Shown here in pieces: positions 24,998-34,600 of a stretch of DNA of 64,000 nt (position 1 is its first letter; every line of letters starts with the position of its first letter). Position numbers and translations under genes: made by a program. The DNA comes from Mycolicibacterium anyangense (GTDB taxonomy: Bacteria; Actinomycetota; Actinomycetes; Mycobacteriales; Mycobacteriaceae): assembly GCF_010731855.1 (NCBI RefSeq), contig NZ_AP022620.1:1178001-1242000 (forward strand), in the 5' to 3' direction. The notes under the pieces are model-generated. The model worked only from the letters and a program-made list of their open reading frames with translations, did not search any database and had not been told where the DNA came from.

Positions 24998-26146
24998 GTG
25001 ACCCGCGTAGGTGTTTCACCGCTGGCTTGGCTCGACGCCGTCGAGCAGCAGCGCCGGCAGGCTGGCCTGCGCCGGTCGTTGCGTCAGCGGCCCGCCGTGG
25101 CCTGCGAACTCGACCTGGCCTCCAACGACTACCTGGGGCTGTCCCAGCACCCGGCCGTCATCGACGGCGGTGTGGCCGCGCTGCGTACCTGGGGTGCCGG
25201 GTCCACCGGATCGAGGCTGGTGACCGGTAACACCGAACTGCACGAACAGTTCGAGACCGCGCTCGCCGAGTTCATGGGTGCCGAGTCGGCGCTGGTGTTC
25301 TCCTCCGGCTACGCCGCCAATCTCGGTGCAGTGACGGCACTTTCAGGCCCCGGCTCGCTGGTGGTCTCCGATGCGCTGGCGCACGCCTCCCTGGTCGACG
25401 CCTGCCGGCTGTCGCGGGCGCGGGTTGCGGTGACCGCCCACAATGACGTCGATGCCGTCGAGGCGGCGCTAGCTGCCCGCGACGAGGAACGCGCTCTGGT
25501 CATCACCGACTCGGTGTTCAGCACCGACGGTGCGCTGGCGCCGCTGCGGCGGCTGCACGAGGTCTGCCGCAGGCACCGCGCCCTGCTGCTGGTCGACGAG
25601 GCGCACGGCCTGGGAGTGCGGGGCAGCGGTGGCCGCGGACTGGTCCACGAGGTGGGCCTGGCCGGTGAGCCCGATGTCGTGGTGACGACGACGATGTCGA
25701 AGTCGCTGGGCAGTCAGGGCGGCGTGGTCCTGGGGCCGACCGTGGTCCGTGACCATCTGATCGACGCGGCGCGCACCTTTATTTTCGACACCGGCCTCAC
25801 CCCGGCAGCCGTCGGCGCGGCGGCCGCGGCGCTGGGTGTGCTGACCGAGGAACCGTGGCGAGCCGAGGCCGTGATCAGCCGGGCCCGCGAGCTCGCGGAG
25901 ATGTGCGACGTGCCCGAAGCCCCCGAGTCTGCCGTCGTGTCGGTGATCCTGGGCGATCCCGAGGTGGCGGTCGCCACCGCGGCGGCGTGCCTGGACGCCG
26001 GTGTGCGGGTCGGCTGCTTCCGCCCGCCGACGGTGCCTGCCGGCACCTCGCGGCTGCGACTGACCGCACGTGCCTCGCTCAGCGATGAGGAAATGGCGCT
26101 GGCCCGCGGGATCTTCCGCACTGTGCTGGGTATGCCGCAGTCATGA
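24998..26146 (+). CDS. bioF: 8-amino-7-oxononanoate synthase BioF
   Basis: A 382-residue PLP enzyme of the alpha-oxoamine synthase family that joins pimeloyl-ACP or -CoA and alanine to give KAPA, the first biotin ring step. It shows [53 protein letters not shown] and the PLP lysine K235 in [13 protein letters not shown]. The GTG at 24998 was chosen because GAGGAG lies 7 bases upstream. An in-frame start at 24968 would place coding sequence inside the BioQ operator. Its stop overlaps bioD (ATGA). Confidence 0.95.
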   Translation: MTRVGVSPLAWLDAVEQQRRQAGLRRSLRQRPAVACELDLASNDYLGLSQHPAVIDGGVAALRTWGAGSTGSRLVTGNTELHEQFETALAEFMGAESALVFSSGYAANLGAVTALSGPGSLVVSDALAHASLVDACRLSRARVAVTAHNDVDAVEAALAARDEERALVITDSVFSTDGALAPLRRLHEVCRRHRALLLVDEAHGLGVRGSGGRGLVHEVGLAGEPDVVVTTTMSKSLGSQGGVVLGPTVVRDHLIDAARTFIFDTGLTPAAVGAAAAALGVLTEEPWRAEAVISRARELAEMCDVPEAPESAVVSVILGDPEVAVATAAACLDAGVRVGCFRPPTVPAGTSRLRLTARASLSDEEMALARGIFRTVLGMPQS

Positions 26147-26817
26147 GCATCCTCGTCATCACGGGCACCAACACCGGCGTCGGCAAGACCGTCGTCACCG
26201 CCGCGCTGGCCTGCCACGCCCGGGTCACCGGTCGCGACGTCGCGGTCTGCAAGCCGGTCCAGACCGGCACCGCCGACGGCGACGACGACCTGGCCGAGAT
26301 ACGCCGTCTGGCCGGCGTCACCGAGTTGGTCGGGGTGGCGCGCTACCCGGAGCCACTGGCGCCGGCTGCCGCCGCCGAACACGCCGGCCTGCCGCTGCCG
26401 TCGTTGGCCGATCTGCTGGCCGCCGTCCGTGCCGTCGACCGGCCGGGCCAGCTCACCCTCGTCGAAGGGGCGGGCGGACTGCTGGTCGAACTGACCGACA
26501 GCGGCGCCACGCTGCGGGACCTGGCAGTCGAACTCGCCGCGCCGGTGCTCACCGTCGCCGAGTCCGGCCTGGGGACTCTCAACCACACCGCCTTGAATTT
26601 GGAAGCCCTTGCCAATAAAGGACTTTCGACGGCTGGGCTGGTAATCGGCGCGTGGCCCGCCCAACCGGGCCCGGTCGAGAAGTCGAACCGCGACGCGCTG
26701 GCCCGGATGGCGCCGGTACGCGCCGCACTGCCCTCCGGGGCATCGACCCTGTCGCCCAAGGATTTCGAGCTGCTGAGCTCCCGGGCCTTCGATCCCGACT
26801 GGGTAGCCGGTCTCTAG
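26143..26817 (+). CDS. bioD: Dethiobiotin synthetase BioD
   Basis: A 224-residue ATP-dependent carboxylase that closes the ureido ring of dethiobiotin. The P-loop is GTNTGVGKT at residues 8-16. KPVQTGT supplies the substrate-lysine region and [11 protein letters not shown] the second nucleotide motif. The C-terminal part ([20 protein letters not shown]) is typical of the mycobacterial form. It starts within the bioF stop, so translation is coupled. Confidence 0.95.
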   Translation: MSILVITGTNTGVGKTVVTAALACHARVTGRDVAVCKPVQTGTADGDDDLAEIRRLAGVTELVGVARYPEPLAPAAAAEHAGLPLPSLADLLAAVRAVDRPGQLTLVEGAGGLLVELTDSGATLRDLAVELAAPVLTVAESGLGTLNHTALNLEALANKGLSTAGLVIGAWPAQPGPVEKSNRDALARMAPVRAALPSGASTLSPKDFELLSSRAFDPDWVAGL

Positions 26818-26822
26818 GGCCG

Positions 26823-27350
26823 ATGGCGCACTCGATCGAGCTGCTGCTCGACGACCACAGCGACGCCGCGATCCGGCAGCTGTGGGCCGCCCTCGACGAT
26901 GCGGGACTGCCCAGTCAGCTGCGGGTGAGGTCGGCTACCAACCGCCCGCACATCACGATGCTCGCCGCCGAACGAATCACGCCCGACGTCGACGCCGCGC
27001 TGGCGGCCCTGGTGCCGCGTTTCCCACTCGATATCACAATCGGGGCACCCGTGATCTTCACCGGCGCACGGCTCACTCTGGCCCGGCTCGGGGTGGCCTC
27101 GGAGCCACTTCTGGACCTGCACCGTGAGGTTTACCAACGCTGCCTGCAGCATGTGGCGCGGGAGCCGTACCGGCACAGCGCACCCGGGTACTGGACACCG
27201 CACGTCACGCTGGGGCGCCGGCTGACCGCCGAAGACATCGGCACCGCGATTCAGGTCATCGAACCGCTGTGCGCCGATATCAGCGCCCGCATCGCCGGGC
27301 TGCGCCGCTGGGACGGTGACCAGCGGGTCGAGCACCAGTTGATCGGTTAG
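26823..27350 (+). CDS. 2H phosphoesterase superfamily (2'-5' RNA ligase-like) protein
   Basis: A 175-residue protein with the paired H-x-T motifs of the 2H fold, H43-x-T45 in RPHITML and H127-x-T129 in TPHVTLG. Relatives open or make 2',3'-cyclic or 2'-5' phosphate linkages in RNA; the substrate here is unknown. The ATG sits five bases after bioD, so it is in the bioF-bioD transcript. Its 3' end overlaps the convergent bioQ gene by four bases. No known biotin step needs such an enzyme. Confidence 0.8.
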   Translation: MAHSIELLLDDHSDAAIRQLWAALDDAGLPSQLRVRSATNRPHITMLAAERITPDVDAALAALVPRFPLDITIGAPVIFTGARLTLARLGVASEPLLDLHREVYQRCLQHVAREPYRHSAPGYWTPHVTLGRRLTAEDIGTAIQVIEPLCADISARIAGLRRWDGDQRVEHQLIG

Positions 27351-27940
27351 GGCGCGTCCGCGATGGCCAGCCGTTGGGCGGCCAGCCCGTCGGTGAGCAG
27401 TCGCAGACCGAATGCGAACCCCGCCGACGGATCGGTCGACAGCACCGACTGTTGGCCGGGGAGGTCGGCCCCGGCGGCGTCCCACTGCAGCCTGGATTGC
27501 TCGTCGGCGGTGACGCCGAGGACGTAGTGCAGCACGGTGCGGGCGGCCTGCACCCGGTGGCCACCGTCGACGCCGGCCTCGCCGGCCGCCTCGGCCAGCA
27601 CCCCGAGGATGTGGTCGACGGCGCGGGACTGGCCGGCGGCGAAGCTGGCGGACACCAGTTCGGCACCGTCGGTGTGCGAGAGCAGCGCGTCGCGCAACGC
27701 GCGGCACACCAGCTCGATGCGCTCGCGCCAGCCGGTTGCGGGCAGCGCGGCGCAGGCGGGCGCCAACACCTCGTCGGCCACCGCGCCGAGCAGTTGCTGC
27801 TTGTTGGCGAAATGCCAATACAGGGCACCGGGCGTCACGTCGAGCTCGCGGGCGAGCCGGCGCATCGTGAGGTCGGCGATGCCGTAGTTGTCCAGGATGG
27901 CGGCGGCCTTGGCCACCACGTCGCGTTTGTGCAGCTGCAC
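27347..27940 (-). CDS. bioQ: TetR-family biotin repressor BioQ
   Basis: A 197-residue TetR protein. The helix-turn-helix region is VVAKAAAILDNYGIADLTMRRLARELDVTPGALYWHFANKQQLLGAV; the remainder is an alpha-helical dimer and ligand domain. In Corynebacteriales lacking BirA-type control, BioQ represses biotin genes. The gene is divergent from bioB, with a perfect TGAAC-N3-GTTCA palindrome in the 66-base gap and a matching one ahead of bioF, which supports the name strongly. It probably also represses itself. Confidence 0.92.
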   Translation of the reverse strand: MQLHKRDVVAKAAAILDNYGIADLTMRRLARELDVTPGALYWHFANKQQLLGAVADEVLAPACAALPATGWRERIELVCRALRDALLSHTDGAELVSASFAAGQSRAVDHILGVLAEAAGEAGVDGGHRVQAARTVLHYVLGVTADEQSRLQWDAAGADLPGQQSVLSTDPSAGFAFGLRLLTDGLAAQRLAIADAP

Positions 27941-27955
27941 GCCGCTACTCTAACC

Positions 27956-27968
27956 TGAACGCTGTTCA
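27956..27968. promoter_or_regulatory. BioQ operator between bioQ and bioB
   Basis: TGAAC-GCT-GTTCA is perfect, and the flanks AACC and AAGTT extend the symmetry to 21 bases with one mismatch pair. It lies 15 bases from the bioQ start and 38 from the bioB start, so one bound dimer could control both directions. Confidence 0.9.
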
Positions 27969-28006
27969 AGTTCGAGACCTAGCAGGACGTAGCAGGAGGA
28001 CCGCCG

Positions 28007-29014
28007 GTGACGCAGGCAGCTGTGGACGTATTGGCATCAGCCCGGGAACAGGTGCTCGAGCGCGGTGAGGGTCTGTCGCAGGAGCAGATCCTCGACGTCC
28101 TGCAGCTGCCCGACGACCGGCTCGAGGAGCTGCTCGCGCTGGCCCACGAGGTCCGCATGCGCTGGTGTGGTCCCGAGGTCGAGGTCGAGGGCATCATCAG
28201 CCTGAAAACCGGTGGCTGCCCAGAGGATTGCCACTTCTGCTCGCAGTCGGGCCTGTTCTCCTCGCCGGTGCGCAGTGCCTGGCTGGACATCCCGAGCCTG
28301 GTCGAGGCCGCCAAGCAGACCGCCAAGACCGGCGCCACCGAGTTCTGCATCGTGGCCGCCGTCCGCGGTCCCGACGAGCGGCTGATGGCCCAGGTCGCCG
28401 CTGGTATCGAGGCGATCCGCAATGAGGTGGAGATCCACGTCGCCTGCTCGCTGGGCATGCTCAACCAGGAGCAGGTGGACCGGCTGGCCGAGATGGGCGT
28501 GCACCGCTACAACCACAACTTGGAGACGGCCAAGTCGTTCTTCCCGAACGTGGTCACCACCCACACCTGGGAGGAGCGCTGGGAGACGCTGCAGATGGTC
28601 CGCGACGCCGGCATGGAGGTCTGCTGCGGCGGCATCCTGGGGATGGGAGAGACGCTGGAGCAGCGCGCCGAGTTCGCCGCCAACCTCGCCGAACTCGACC
28701 CGCACGAGGTGCCACTGAACTTCCTGAACCCGCGTCCGGGCACACCGTTCGGTGACCTGGAGGTCCTGCCGGCAGCCGAGGCGCTCAAGGCGGTCGCGGC
28801 GTTCCGTCTGGCACTGCCGCGCACTATGCTCCGCTTCGCCGGCGGCCGCGAGATCACCCTGGGCGACCTGGGCGCCAAGAAGGGAATCCTCGGTGGCGTC
28901 AACGCCGTCATCGTCGGCAACTACCTGACCACGCTCGGCCGGCCCGCCGAGGCCGACCTCGAGCTGCTCGAGGATTTGCAGATGCCCATCAAGGCCCTCA
29001 ACGCCAGCCTGTAG
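28007..29014 (+). CDS. bioB: Biotin synthase BioB
   Basis: A 335-residue radical-SAM enzyme inserting sulfur into dethiobiotin. The SAM [4Fe-4S] cysteines are C71, C75 and C78 in [12 protein letters not shown]. The conserved [29 protein letters not shown] and [10 protein letters not shown] stretches include the [2Fe-2S] ligands. The GTG start at 28007 has a strong ribosome site, AGGAGG at 27994-27999. It is under the divergent BioQ operator, and its stop overlaps bsaP. Confidence 0.97.
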   Translation: MTQAAVDVLASAREQVLERGEGLSQEQILDVLQLPDDRLEELLALAHEVRMRWCGPEVEVEGIISLKTGGCPEDCHFCSQSGLFSSPVRSAWLDIPSLVEAAKQTAKTGATEFCIVAAVRGPDERLMAQVAAGIEAIRNEVEIHVACSLGMLNQEQVDRLAEMGVHRYNHNLETAKSFFPNVVTTHTWEERWETLQMVRDAGMEVCCGGILGMGETLEQRAEFAANLAELDPHEVPLNFLNPRPGTPFGDLEVLPAAEALKAVAAFRLALPRTMLRFAGGREITLGDLGAKKGILGGVNAVIVGNYLTTLGRPAEADLELLEDLQMPIKALNASL

Positions 29015-29247
29015 TGGTGATGGTCGAGCAGCTGCCCGCGCCGGTCGGTGCCGGGATCTACAACGTCTACACCGGTGCGCAGGCCGGGAGTGCGGTGCCG
29101 ACGGCGGCGCAGCTCGGTCTGGAGCCGCCCCGGTTCTGTGCCGAGTGCGGTCGCCGGATGGTGGTCCAGGTTCGGCCGGACGGCTGGTGGGCGCAGTGCT
29201 CCCGGCACGGCCACGTCGACTCCAAGGACCTGGAGACGCAGCGATGA
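29014..29247 (+). CDS. bsaP: Biotin synthase auxiliary protein BsaP
   Basis: A 77-residue cysteine-containing protein in the position of M. tuberculosis Rv1590. Four possible cluster or zinc ligands are visible: C42-x2-C45 in FCAECGRRM and C62-x2-H65 in QCSRHGHVD. BsaP supports BioB activity in mycobacteria and is thought to carry an Fe-S cluster; that role is taken from the family. Three start codons stand in tandem (GTG 29014, GTG 29017, ATG 29020), the first overlapping the bioB stop by one base, so bioB and bsaP are translationally coupled. Confidence 0.88.
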   Translation: MVMVEQLPAPVGAGIYNVYTGAQAGSAVPTAAQLGLEPPRFCAECGRRMVVQVRPDGWWAQCSRHGHVDSKDLETQR

Positions 29248-29287
29248 GCCTCTCGGGCGAAGAGCCTCAGGCAGCGATGAGCCTCTC
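29238..29287. repeat. 17-base direct repeat duplicating a start region
   Basis: GCAGCGATGAGCCTCTC occurs at 29238-29254 and again at 29271-29287, a period of 33 bases. Each copy contains an in-frame ATG that could start the DUF2567 gene. It looks like a local tandem duplication of the start region. Confidence 0.9.
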
Positions 29288-29867
29288 CCGCCGCTCGGCA
29301 GCGGTGATCGTTGTTGGGGGACTGGCACTTTCGGGTGCGATCGTCGGTGCGCTGTGGTCCTGGTTGGCTCCACCCGCCCACGGCGTCGTGGCGCTGACCC
29401 GCTCGGGTCAGCGCATTCAGACCTACCTCGGCAGCGAGTCGGATCACCTGTTCGTGGCCGCCGCGATGCTCATCGGCATGCTCACCCCGCTGGCGATCAT
29501 CGCCGCGGTACTGGTGTGGCAGTGGCGGGCACACCGCGGCCCGGTGCTGGTGACCGCACTCTGGGTCGGTTCGGTGGCGGCGGCCGCCACGGCCGCGGGA
29601 GTCGGTGCGGCACTGGCGCATTGGCGCTACGGCAGTGTCCCGTTCGAGACGGCCCCGGTGACTCCGGAGCATCGCATCTACTACTTCACCGAGGCGCCGC
29701 CGGTCTTCTTCGCCCACGGCCCGTTGCAGATCGCGACCACGCTGCTGTTCCCCGCGGCGATCGCGGCTCTGGTCTATGCGCTGATGGCGGTGGCCACTCC
29801 GCGCGACGATCTCGGTGCGTCACCGGCCCAGGAGCATCCCGACCTGCTGATCCCGGCGCAGCCTTAA
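29244..29867 (+). CDS. DUF2567 membrane protein
   Basis: A 207-residue protein with about four hydrophobic helices: [71 protein letters not shown] and [24 protein letters not shown] loop between helices three and four holds [28 protein letters not shown]. It matches the Rv1591/DUF2567 family by position and pattern; function is unknown. The ATG at 29244 overlaps the bsaP stop. A second ATG at 29277, within a duplicated 17-base sequence, is an equally good start. It may be part of the biotin transcript only by position. Confidence 0.85.
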   Translation: MSLSGEEPQAAMSLSRRSAAVIVVGGLALSGAIVGALWSWLAPPAHGVVALTRSGQRIQTYLGSESDHLFVAAAMLIGMLTPLAIIAAVLVWQWRAHRGPVLVTALWVGSVAAAATAAGVGAALAHWRYGSVPFETAPVTPEHRIYYFTEAPPVFFAHGPLQIATTLLFPAAIAALVYALMAVATPRDDLGASPAQEHPDLLIPAQP

Positions 29868-29871
29868 GGGG

Positions 29872-31203
29872 TCAGAGCGGGCGGAACGGAACCCGGCCGC
29901 CGGCCATCACGCGGGCGACGATGCCGCCAAGCCGCCACATACCGGCGTAGGTCATCGGATTGAGTAGCGTCGGCCAGTGGGTGCGGATGATGTGTGCGTC
30001 CAGCGGTCGGCCGGCGAACCGGTCGGTCAGCCAGCGCAGTGTCATCGGGGCCGACATCGGGTGCAGCAGCATGTGTTCGCTGAACATGTCGCGGTGGTAG
30101 GTAACCTGCGCGCCACCGGCGTAATAGGTCTGCGCCAGATCGTCGATGTCTTCCACGGCGATCACCGAGTCGTGCACGGCCTGCACGATCAGCACCGGAA
30201 GTTCCGGTGCCGTCCCGCCGAGCTTGATGCTGGCGAAGACGTCCTGCACCTCCGGCATCTCGAGCACGTCGTCGAGGGGCGGGCGCACCAGATCGTCCAT
30301 GTCCTTACGGAACATCCGGATGACGGCTTGCATGGTGGTCATCTGGTCCAGGCTGGCCAGCAGGGCGCGGCCGTCCTCGGTGGCGTGCTCCTCGATCACC
30401 CGGTTGAGTTCGGGGAAGGTCTTCGCCAGGGCCGAGACCACCAGTGCGGGCAGCGCCGCCAGGTAGGAGCCGTTGAGCCTGCGGAAGGTGTTGCCCAGAT
30501 CGCCGACCGGCGACCCCAGTACGGCACCGACGATGTTGAGTTCGGGGGCGTACTCGGCGTGCACTTCGGCCGCCCAGGCGCTGGCCAGCCCGCCGCCGGA
30601 GTAGCCCCACAGTCCGACCTGGCTGTCCTTGGCCAAGCCGAACCGCTCGAAATTCAAGGTGGCGCGCAGCCCGTCGAGCACCCGGTAGCCCGGCTCGTGC
30701 GGGGCGCCCCACATGCCGTCGGGGCCTTCGTGATCGGGCACCGAGACCACCCAACCCTCGGCGAGTGCGGCGGCCACCAGCAGATACTCCAGCTGAGCCA
30801 ACGAGCCGACCGCCTTGGCATGCCTGCGCATCGCGTAGGACGGGAAGCACCGTGCGGAGACCGCGTCGATGGCGCACTGGTAGGACACCACGTGGCGGGT
30901 GTGCTCGGGGCTGTGACCGGCAGGCACCAGAACGGTGGTCACCGCTGCCTGGGGGATGCCGTTGAGATCCTGGGAGCGGTACAGCAGCTGGGTGGCGTTC
31001 ACCCGCTGGGGGACCAGGCCGAGAAAGCCCAGTTCGACGTCGCGTGAACGCAGGACCGTGCCCGGCTCGGAGTGCTCGAAGCCGGCCGGCGGCCCGTAGA
31101 ACGGATCGTTGCCGGGCAGCACGGGGCGGCCGCCACGTACGAGCTCCTCGTGCGGTGCGCGGCCGATCCATTCGGGACTCGGGACCCCGGCGGCAACAGT
31201 CAT
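29872..31203 (-). CDS. LIP-family lipase/esterase (Rv1592c type)
   Basis: A 443-residue alpha/beta hydrolase of the secretory-lipase (LIP) family. The nucleophile motif is [10 protein letters not shown]. Upstream are [16 protein letters not shown] and [15 protein letters not shown], and downstream [20 protein letters not shown] gives the acid Asp and FSEHMLLHP the His. No clear signal peptide is seen, unlike the other LIP protein at 52.8 kb. The ATG at 31201-31203 has AAGGGTGG just upstream; a GTG two codons earlier is possible. Its place between the bio and nad genes follows M. tuberculosis. The substrate is unknown. Confidence 0.87.
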   Translation of the reverse strand: MTVAAGVPSPEWIGRAPHEELVRGGRPVLPGNDPFYGPPAGFEHSEPGTVLRSRDVELGFLGLVPQRVNATQLLYRSQDLNGIPQAAVTTVLVPAGHSPEHTRHVVSYQCAIDAVSARCFPSYAMRRHAKAVGSLAQLEYLLVAAALAEGWVVSVPDHEGPDGMWGAPHEPGYRVLDGLRATLNFERFGLAKDSQVGLWGYSGGGLASAWAAEVHAEYAPELNIVGAVLGSPVGDLGNTFRRLNGSYLAALPALVVSALAKTFPELNRVIEEHATEDGRALLASLDQMTTMQAVIRMFRKDMDDLVRPPLDDVLEMPEVQDVFASIKLGGTAPELPVLIVQAVHDSVIAVEDIDDLAQTYYAGGAQVTYHRDMFSEHMLLHPMSAPMTLRWLTDRFAGRPLDAHIIRTHWPTLLNPMTYAGMWRLGGIVARVMAGGRVPFRPL

Positions 31204-31247
31204 TGCCACCCTTCATACCTTAAGAAGCGTCTAAGAATCCAGTCGAC

Positions 31248-31940
31248 TCACCCAGGGGGGCGCAACGCGGCGAACTCGTCGGTGACCCGGATCTGGGAGT
31301 CGGTGAAGCGGTACAGGGCGGCTGGCCGGCCCCCGTTGCGGCCCGGGTGCGCCGTGGTTCCGGTCGGGGTGATGACACCGCGGCGGCCCAGCACCCGTTG
31401 CAGGTTGGTGGCGTCCACCTGGTAGCCCAGCGCTGCCCCGTAGATGTCCCGCAGAGTCGACAATGCGAATTCCCTTGGCGCCAAGGCGAATCCGATGTTC
31501 GTATAGGAGAGTTTGGCCACCAGGCGGGCCTGGGCGTAGGCCACCATCGGCCCGTGGTCGAAGGCCATCGGCGGCAGGTCGTTCACCGGGTGCCAGCGGG
31601 TGTCCGGTGGAAGTTCCGGGGTAGCGGGGGAGGGCACCAACCCCAGGAATGTCGACGCGATGGTGCGCACGCCCGGAACGCGTCCGGGTTCGGAGAACAC
31701 CGCAAGCTGCTCGAGGTGGGCGATCTCACGGACGTCGACCTTCTCGGCGAGCTGGCGGCGAACCGAGGTGGTGAGGTCTTCGTCGTCGCGCAGCCGGCCG
31801 CCGGGCAACGCCCATTTGCCGCGCTCGGGATCCAGCGCCCGCTGCCATAACAGCACGTTGAGGGCGGGTTTCCGGGAGGTGACGTCACCAACCTGGAATA
31901 CGACGGCGAGCACTTCATGTTCAGTGCTAGTATGACGCAT
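31248..31940 (-). CDS. nrtR: NrtR: Nudix-domain regulator of NAD synthesis
   Basis: A 230-residue repressor. The N-terminal Nudix-like domain ([36 protein letters not shown]) senses ADP-ribose in the family. The Nudix box is degenerate: RQLAEKV replaces the catalytic REx2EE pattern, as in regulatory rather than hydrolytic members. The C-terminal winged helix ([38 protein letters not shown]) binds DNA. The ATG directly abuts a palindrome containing a perfect TATAAT, so it is probably leaderless and autoregulated. It is divergent from nadA-nadB-nadC, its known targets in mycobacteria. Confidence 0.9.
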   Translation of the reverse strand: MRHTSTEHEVLAVVFQVGDVTSRKPALNVLLWQRALDPERGKWALPGGRLRDDEDLTTSVRRQLAEKVDVREIAHLEQLAVFSEPGRVPGVRTIASTFLGLVPSPATPELPPDTRWHPVNDLPPMAFDHGPMVAYAQARLVAKLSYTNIGFALAPREFALSTLRDIYGAALGYQVDATNLQRVLGRRGVITPTGTTAHPGRNGGRPAALYRFTDSQIRVTDEFAALRPPG

Positions 31941-31963
31941 GTTTTCGATTATAAGTCGAAAAC
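31941..31963. promoter_or_regulatory. NrtR palindrome with divergent -10 elements
   Basis: Perfect arms GTTTTCGA (31941-31948) and TCGAAAAC (31956-31963) surround TTATAAG. Inside lies TATAAT on the minus strand, an ideal -10 for nrtR ending seven bases before its ATG, and TATAAG on the plus strand for nadA. A bound NrtR dimer would block both promoters. Confidence 0.88.
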
Positions 31964-31988
31964 CCCGGACACCAGACAGGAGGCGGCA

Positions 31989-33038
31989 ATGACCGTCCTG
32001 GATCGTGCGGATGCAGCCGCGAACGGCCTGGCCGCGCACATCACCGACGGCCCCGGTGGCTACACCGGCGTGATCGGTGACGAGGAGTGGGCTGCCGAAG
32101 TTCGCCGACTGGCGACGTTGCGCGGCGCCACCATCCTGGCGCACAACTACCAGCTGCCGGCCATTCAGGATGTCGCCGACCATGTTGGTGACTCGCTCGC
32201 GCTGTCCCGGATCGCCGCCGACGCCCCCGAAGACACCATCGTGTTCTGCGGTGTGCACTTCATGGCCGAGACCGCCAAGATTCTGAGCCCGGACAAGACT
32301 GTCCTGATTCCCGATCAGCGCGCCGGATGCTCCCTGGCCGACTCCATCACCGCCGACGATCTGCGGGCGTGGAAGGCCGAATACCCCGACGCGGTGGTGG
32401 TCTCCTACGTGAACACCACCGCCGCGGTGAAGGCGCTGACCGACATCTGCTGCACCTCGTCGAATGCTGTCGAGGTGGTGGCGTCCATACCGGCCGACCG
32501 CGAGGTGCTGTTCTGCCCCGACCAGTTCCTCGGCGCCCATGTCCGCCGGGTCACCGGCCGGGAGAACCTGCGCATCTGGGCCGGTGAATGCCACGTGCAC
32601 GCGGGCATCAACGGGGACGAGCTGGCCGACCAGGCCCGCAGCCACCCCGACGCCGAGCTGTTCGTCCACCCCGAATGTGGTTGCGCCACATCGGCGTTGT
32701 ACCTGGCCGGCGAGGGCGCGTTCCCGGCGGACCGGGTGAAGATCCTGTCCACCGGCGGCATGCTGGACGCGGCCAAGGCCTCGCACGCCAAGCAGGTCCT
32801 GGTGGCTACCGAGGTCGGCATGCTGCACCAGTTGCGCCGTGCCGCACCGGGTATCGACTTCCAGGCGGTCAATGACCGGGCGTCCTGCACCTACATGAAG
32901 ATGATCACTCCAGCCGCACTGCTGCGCTGTCTGATCGAGGGCGCCGACGAGGTCGACGTCGATCCGGAGACCGCCCGCCTGGCCCGCGCCAGCGTGCAGC
33001 GGATGATCGAGATCGGCCAGCCTGGCGGCGGGGAATGA
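31989..33038 (+). CDS. nadA: Quinolinate synthase NadA
   Basis: A 349-residue [4Fe-4S] enzyme condensing iminoaspartate with dihydroxyacetone phosphate to quinolinate. It shows [73 protein letters not shown] and [13 protein letters not shown], which include the cluster cysteines. The ATG at 31989 has AGGAGG at 31978-31983. An upstream in-frame ATG at 31917 would place coding sequence across the NrtR palindrome and is rejected. It is the first gene of nadA-nadB-nadC. Confidence 0.96.
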   Translation: MTVLDRADAAANGLAAHITDGPGGYTGVIGDEEWAAEVRRLATLRGATILAHNYQLPAIQDVADHVGDSLALSRIAADAPEDTIVFCGVHFMAETAKILSPDKTVLIPDQRAGCSLADSITADDLRAWKAEYPDAVVVSYVNTTAAVKALTDICCTSSNAVEVVASIPADREVLFCPDQFLGAHVRRVTGRENLRIWAGECHVHAGINGDELADQARSHPDAELFVHPECGCATSALYLAGEGAFPADRVKILSTGGMLDAAKASHAKQVLVATEVGMLHQLRRAAPGIDFQAVNDRASCTYMKMITPAALLRCLIEGADEVDVDPETARLARASVQRMIEIGQPGGGE

Positions 33039-34600
33039 CACGCCGCCCGGCCTGCGGTGCCAACAGCGCGGGTGTCGACTGGCAGCAGCGTTCCGACGTG
33101 GTGGTGATCGGCACCGGGGTGGCCGGCCTGGCCGCGGCCCTGGCCGCGTACCGAAAGGGCGCTCGCACCGTCATTTTGAGTAAAGCCGACGACACCGCGA
33201 CGTTCTACGCCCAGGGCGGCATCGCGGTTGTTCTGCCGCACACCGATGACTCCGTCGAGTCCCACGTGCGGGACACGCTGGCGGCCGGTGCGGGTCTGTG
33301 CGACGCCGACGCGGTGCGCTCGATCGTCGCCGACGGCTACCGCGCCGTGGCGGATCTGGTCGACGACGGTGCCCGCTTCGACGAGAGCGCCCCGGGGCAG
33401 TGGGCCCTGACGCGCGAAGGCGGCCACTCGATGCGCCGCATCATCCATGCCGGCGGGGACGCGACCGGTGCCGAGGTGCAGCGCGCCCTCAATCACGCTG
33501 CGGCCACGCTGGACATCCGGCGTAACCACGTCGCGCTGGAGATCCTGCACGACGGGGCTGCGGTCACCGGCGTGCTTGTGCGCAACCCCGACGGACTCGG
33601 CATCGTGCACGCACCGTCGGTCATCCTGGCCACCGGCGGGGCAGGTCATCTCTACAGCGCCACCACCAATCCGGAGGGCTCCACCGGCGACGGCATCGCG
33701 CTGGCGCTGTGGGCCGGTGTCGGGGTGAGCGATGTCGAGTTCATCCAGTTCCATCCGACGATGCTCTTCGGCGGTGGAGCCGGCGGACGTCGCCCGCTGA
33801 TCACCGAGGCGTTGCGCGGCGAGGGCGCGGTACTGCGTGACGCCGGCGGCCAATCGGTGACCGCGGGCGTGCATCCGATGGGTGACCTGGCGCCGCGCGA
33901 CGTGGTCGCCGCGGCCATCGAAGCCCGGCTGCGTGAGACCGGTGACGAGTGTGTCTTCCTCGACGCCCGGGCCGTCGAGGACGTCGAGCGGCGTTTCCCG
34001 ACCGTCACGGCGGCCTGCCGTGCTGCGGGTATCGACCTGACCACACAGCCCATCCCGGTGGTGCCGGGTGCCCACTACAGCTGCGGCGGGGTGAACACCG
34101 ACGTGCACGGCCGTACCGAACTTCCGGGCTTGTTCGCCGCTGGCGAGGTGGCCCGTACCGGGATGCACGGCGCCAACCGGCTGGCATCCAACAGCCTGCT
34201 GGAAGGTCTGGTGGTGGGTGGTCGCGCCGGACGTGCCGCCGCGGCGCACGCCGCAACCGCCGGTACACCGCTGGCGAAAGTCGAACCAGTACAGCGTGAT
34301 TCGCTGGACCGGCGGGTGCTGCAGTCGGCGATGACGCACTACGCCTCGGTGGTCCGGGACGCCGACGGGCTGGACCGGCTCACCGAAGCCCTGTCGGCGG
34401 CTGCCCCGCGCCGGCTGAGCAGCCGCGCGGACTTCGAGGATGTCGCCCTCACGGCCACGGCCCGCGTCGTGGCCGCAGCCGCCCTGGCCCGCGCCGAAAC
34501 CCGAGGCTGCCACCACCGCGGCGACTATCCGCAGACCGATCCGGCACAGGCGTTCAGCCGCATTCTGCATGCCGAGCCGGCCAGGGCTTGCCTGTCATGA
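33035..34600 (+). CDS. nadB: L-aspartate oxidase NadB
   Basis: A 521-residue flavoenzyme oxidising aspartate to iminoaspartate for NadA. The FAD Rossmann motif is [17 protein letters not shown] near residue 22. [91 protein letters not shown] are typical of NadB in the fumarate-reductase-like superfamily (the last stretch is split by nothing; read residues near 345-395). The ATG overlaps the nadA stop and the stop overlaps nadC. Confidence 0.96.
   Translation: MTRRPACGANSAGVDWQQRSDVVVIGTGVAGLAAALAAYRKGARTVILSKADDTATFYAQGGIAVVLPHTDDSVESHVRDTLAAGAGLCDADAVRSIVADGYRAVADLVDDGARFDESAPGQWALTREGGHSMRRIIHAGGDATGAEVQRALNHAAATLDIRRNHVALEILHDGAAVTGVLVRNPDGLGIVHAPSVILATGGAGHLYSATTNPEGSTGDGIALALWAGVGVSDVEFIQFHPTMLFGGGAGGRRPLITEALRGEGAVLRDAGGQSVTAGVHPMGDLAPRDVVAAAIEARLRETGDECVFLDARAVEDVERRFPTVTAACRAAGIDLTTQPIPVVPGAHYSCGGVNTDVHGRTELPGLFAAGEVARTGMHGANRLASNSLLEGLVVGGRAGRAAAAHAATAGTPLAKVEPVQRDSLDRRVLQSAMTHYASVVRDADGLDRLTEALSAAAPRRLSSRADFEDVALTATARVVAAAALARAETRGCHHRGDYPQTDPAQAFSRILHAEPARACLS

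Noticed and set aside
31941..33041. Long N-terminal extension of nrtR
   Set aside because: It would run through the palindrome and antisense to nadA; the Nudix domain begins properly at the ATG at 31940.
32891..34570. 559-codon minus-strand frame across nadB
   Set aside because: nadB on the plus strand has full enzyme motifs; the opposite frame is low-complexity and typical of high-GC antisense openness.
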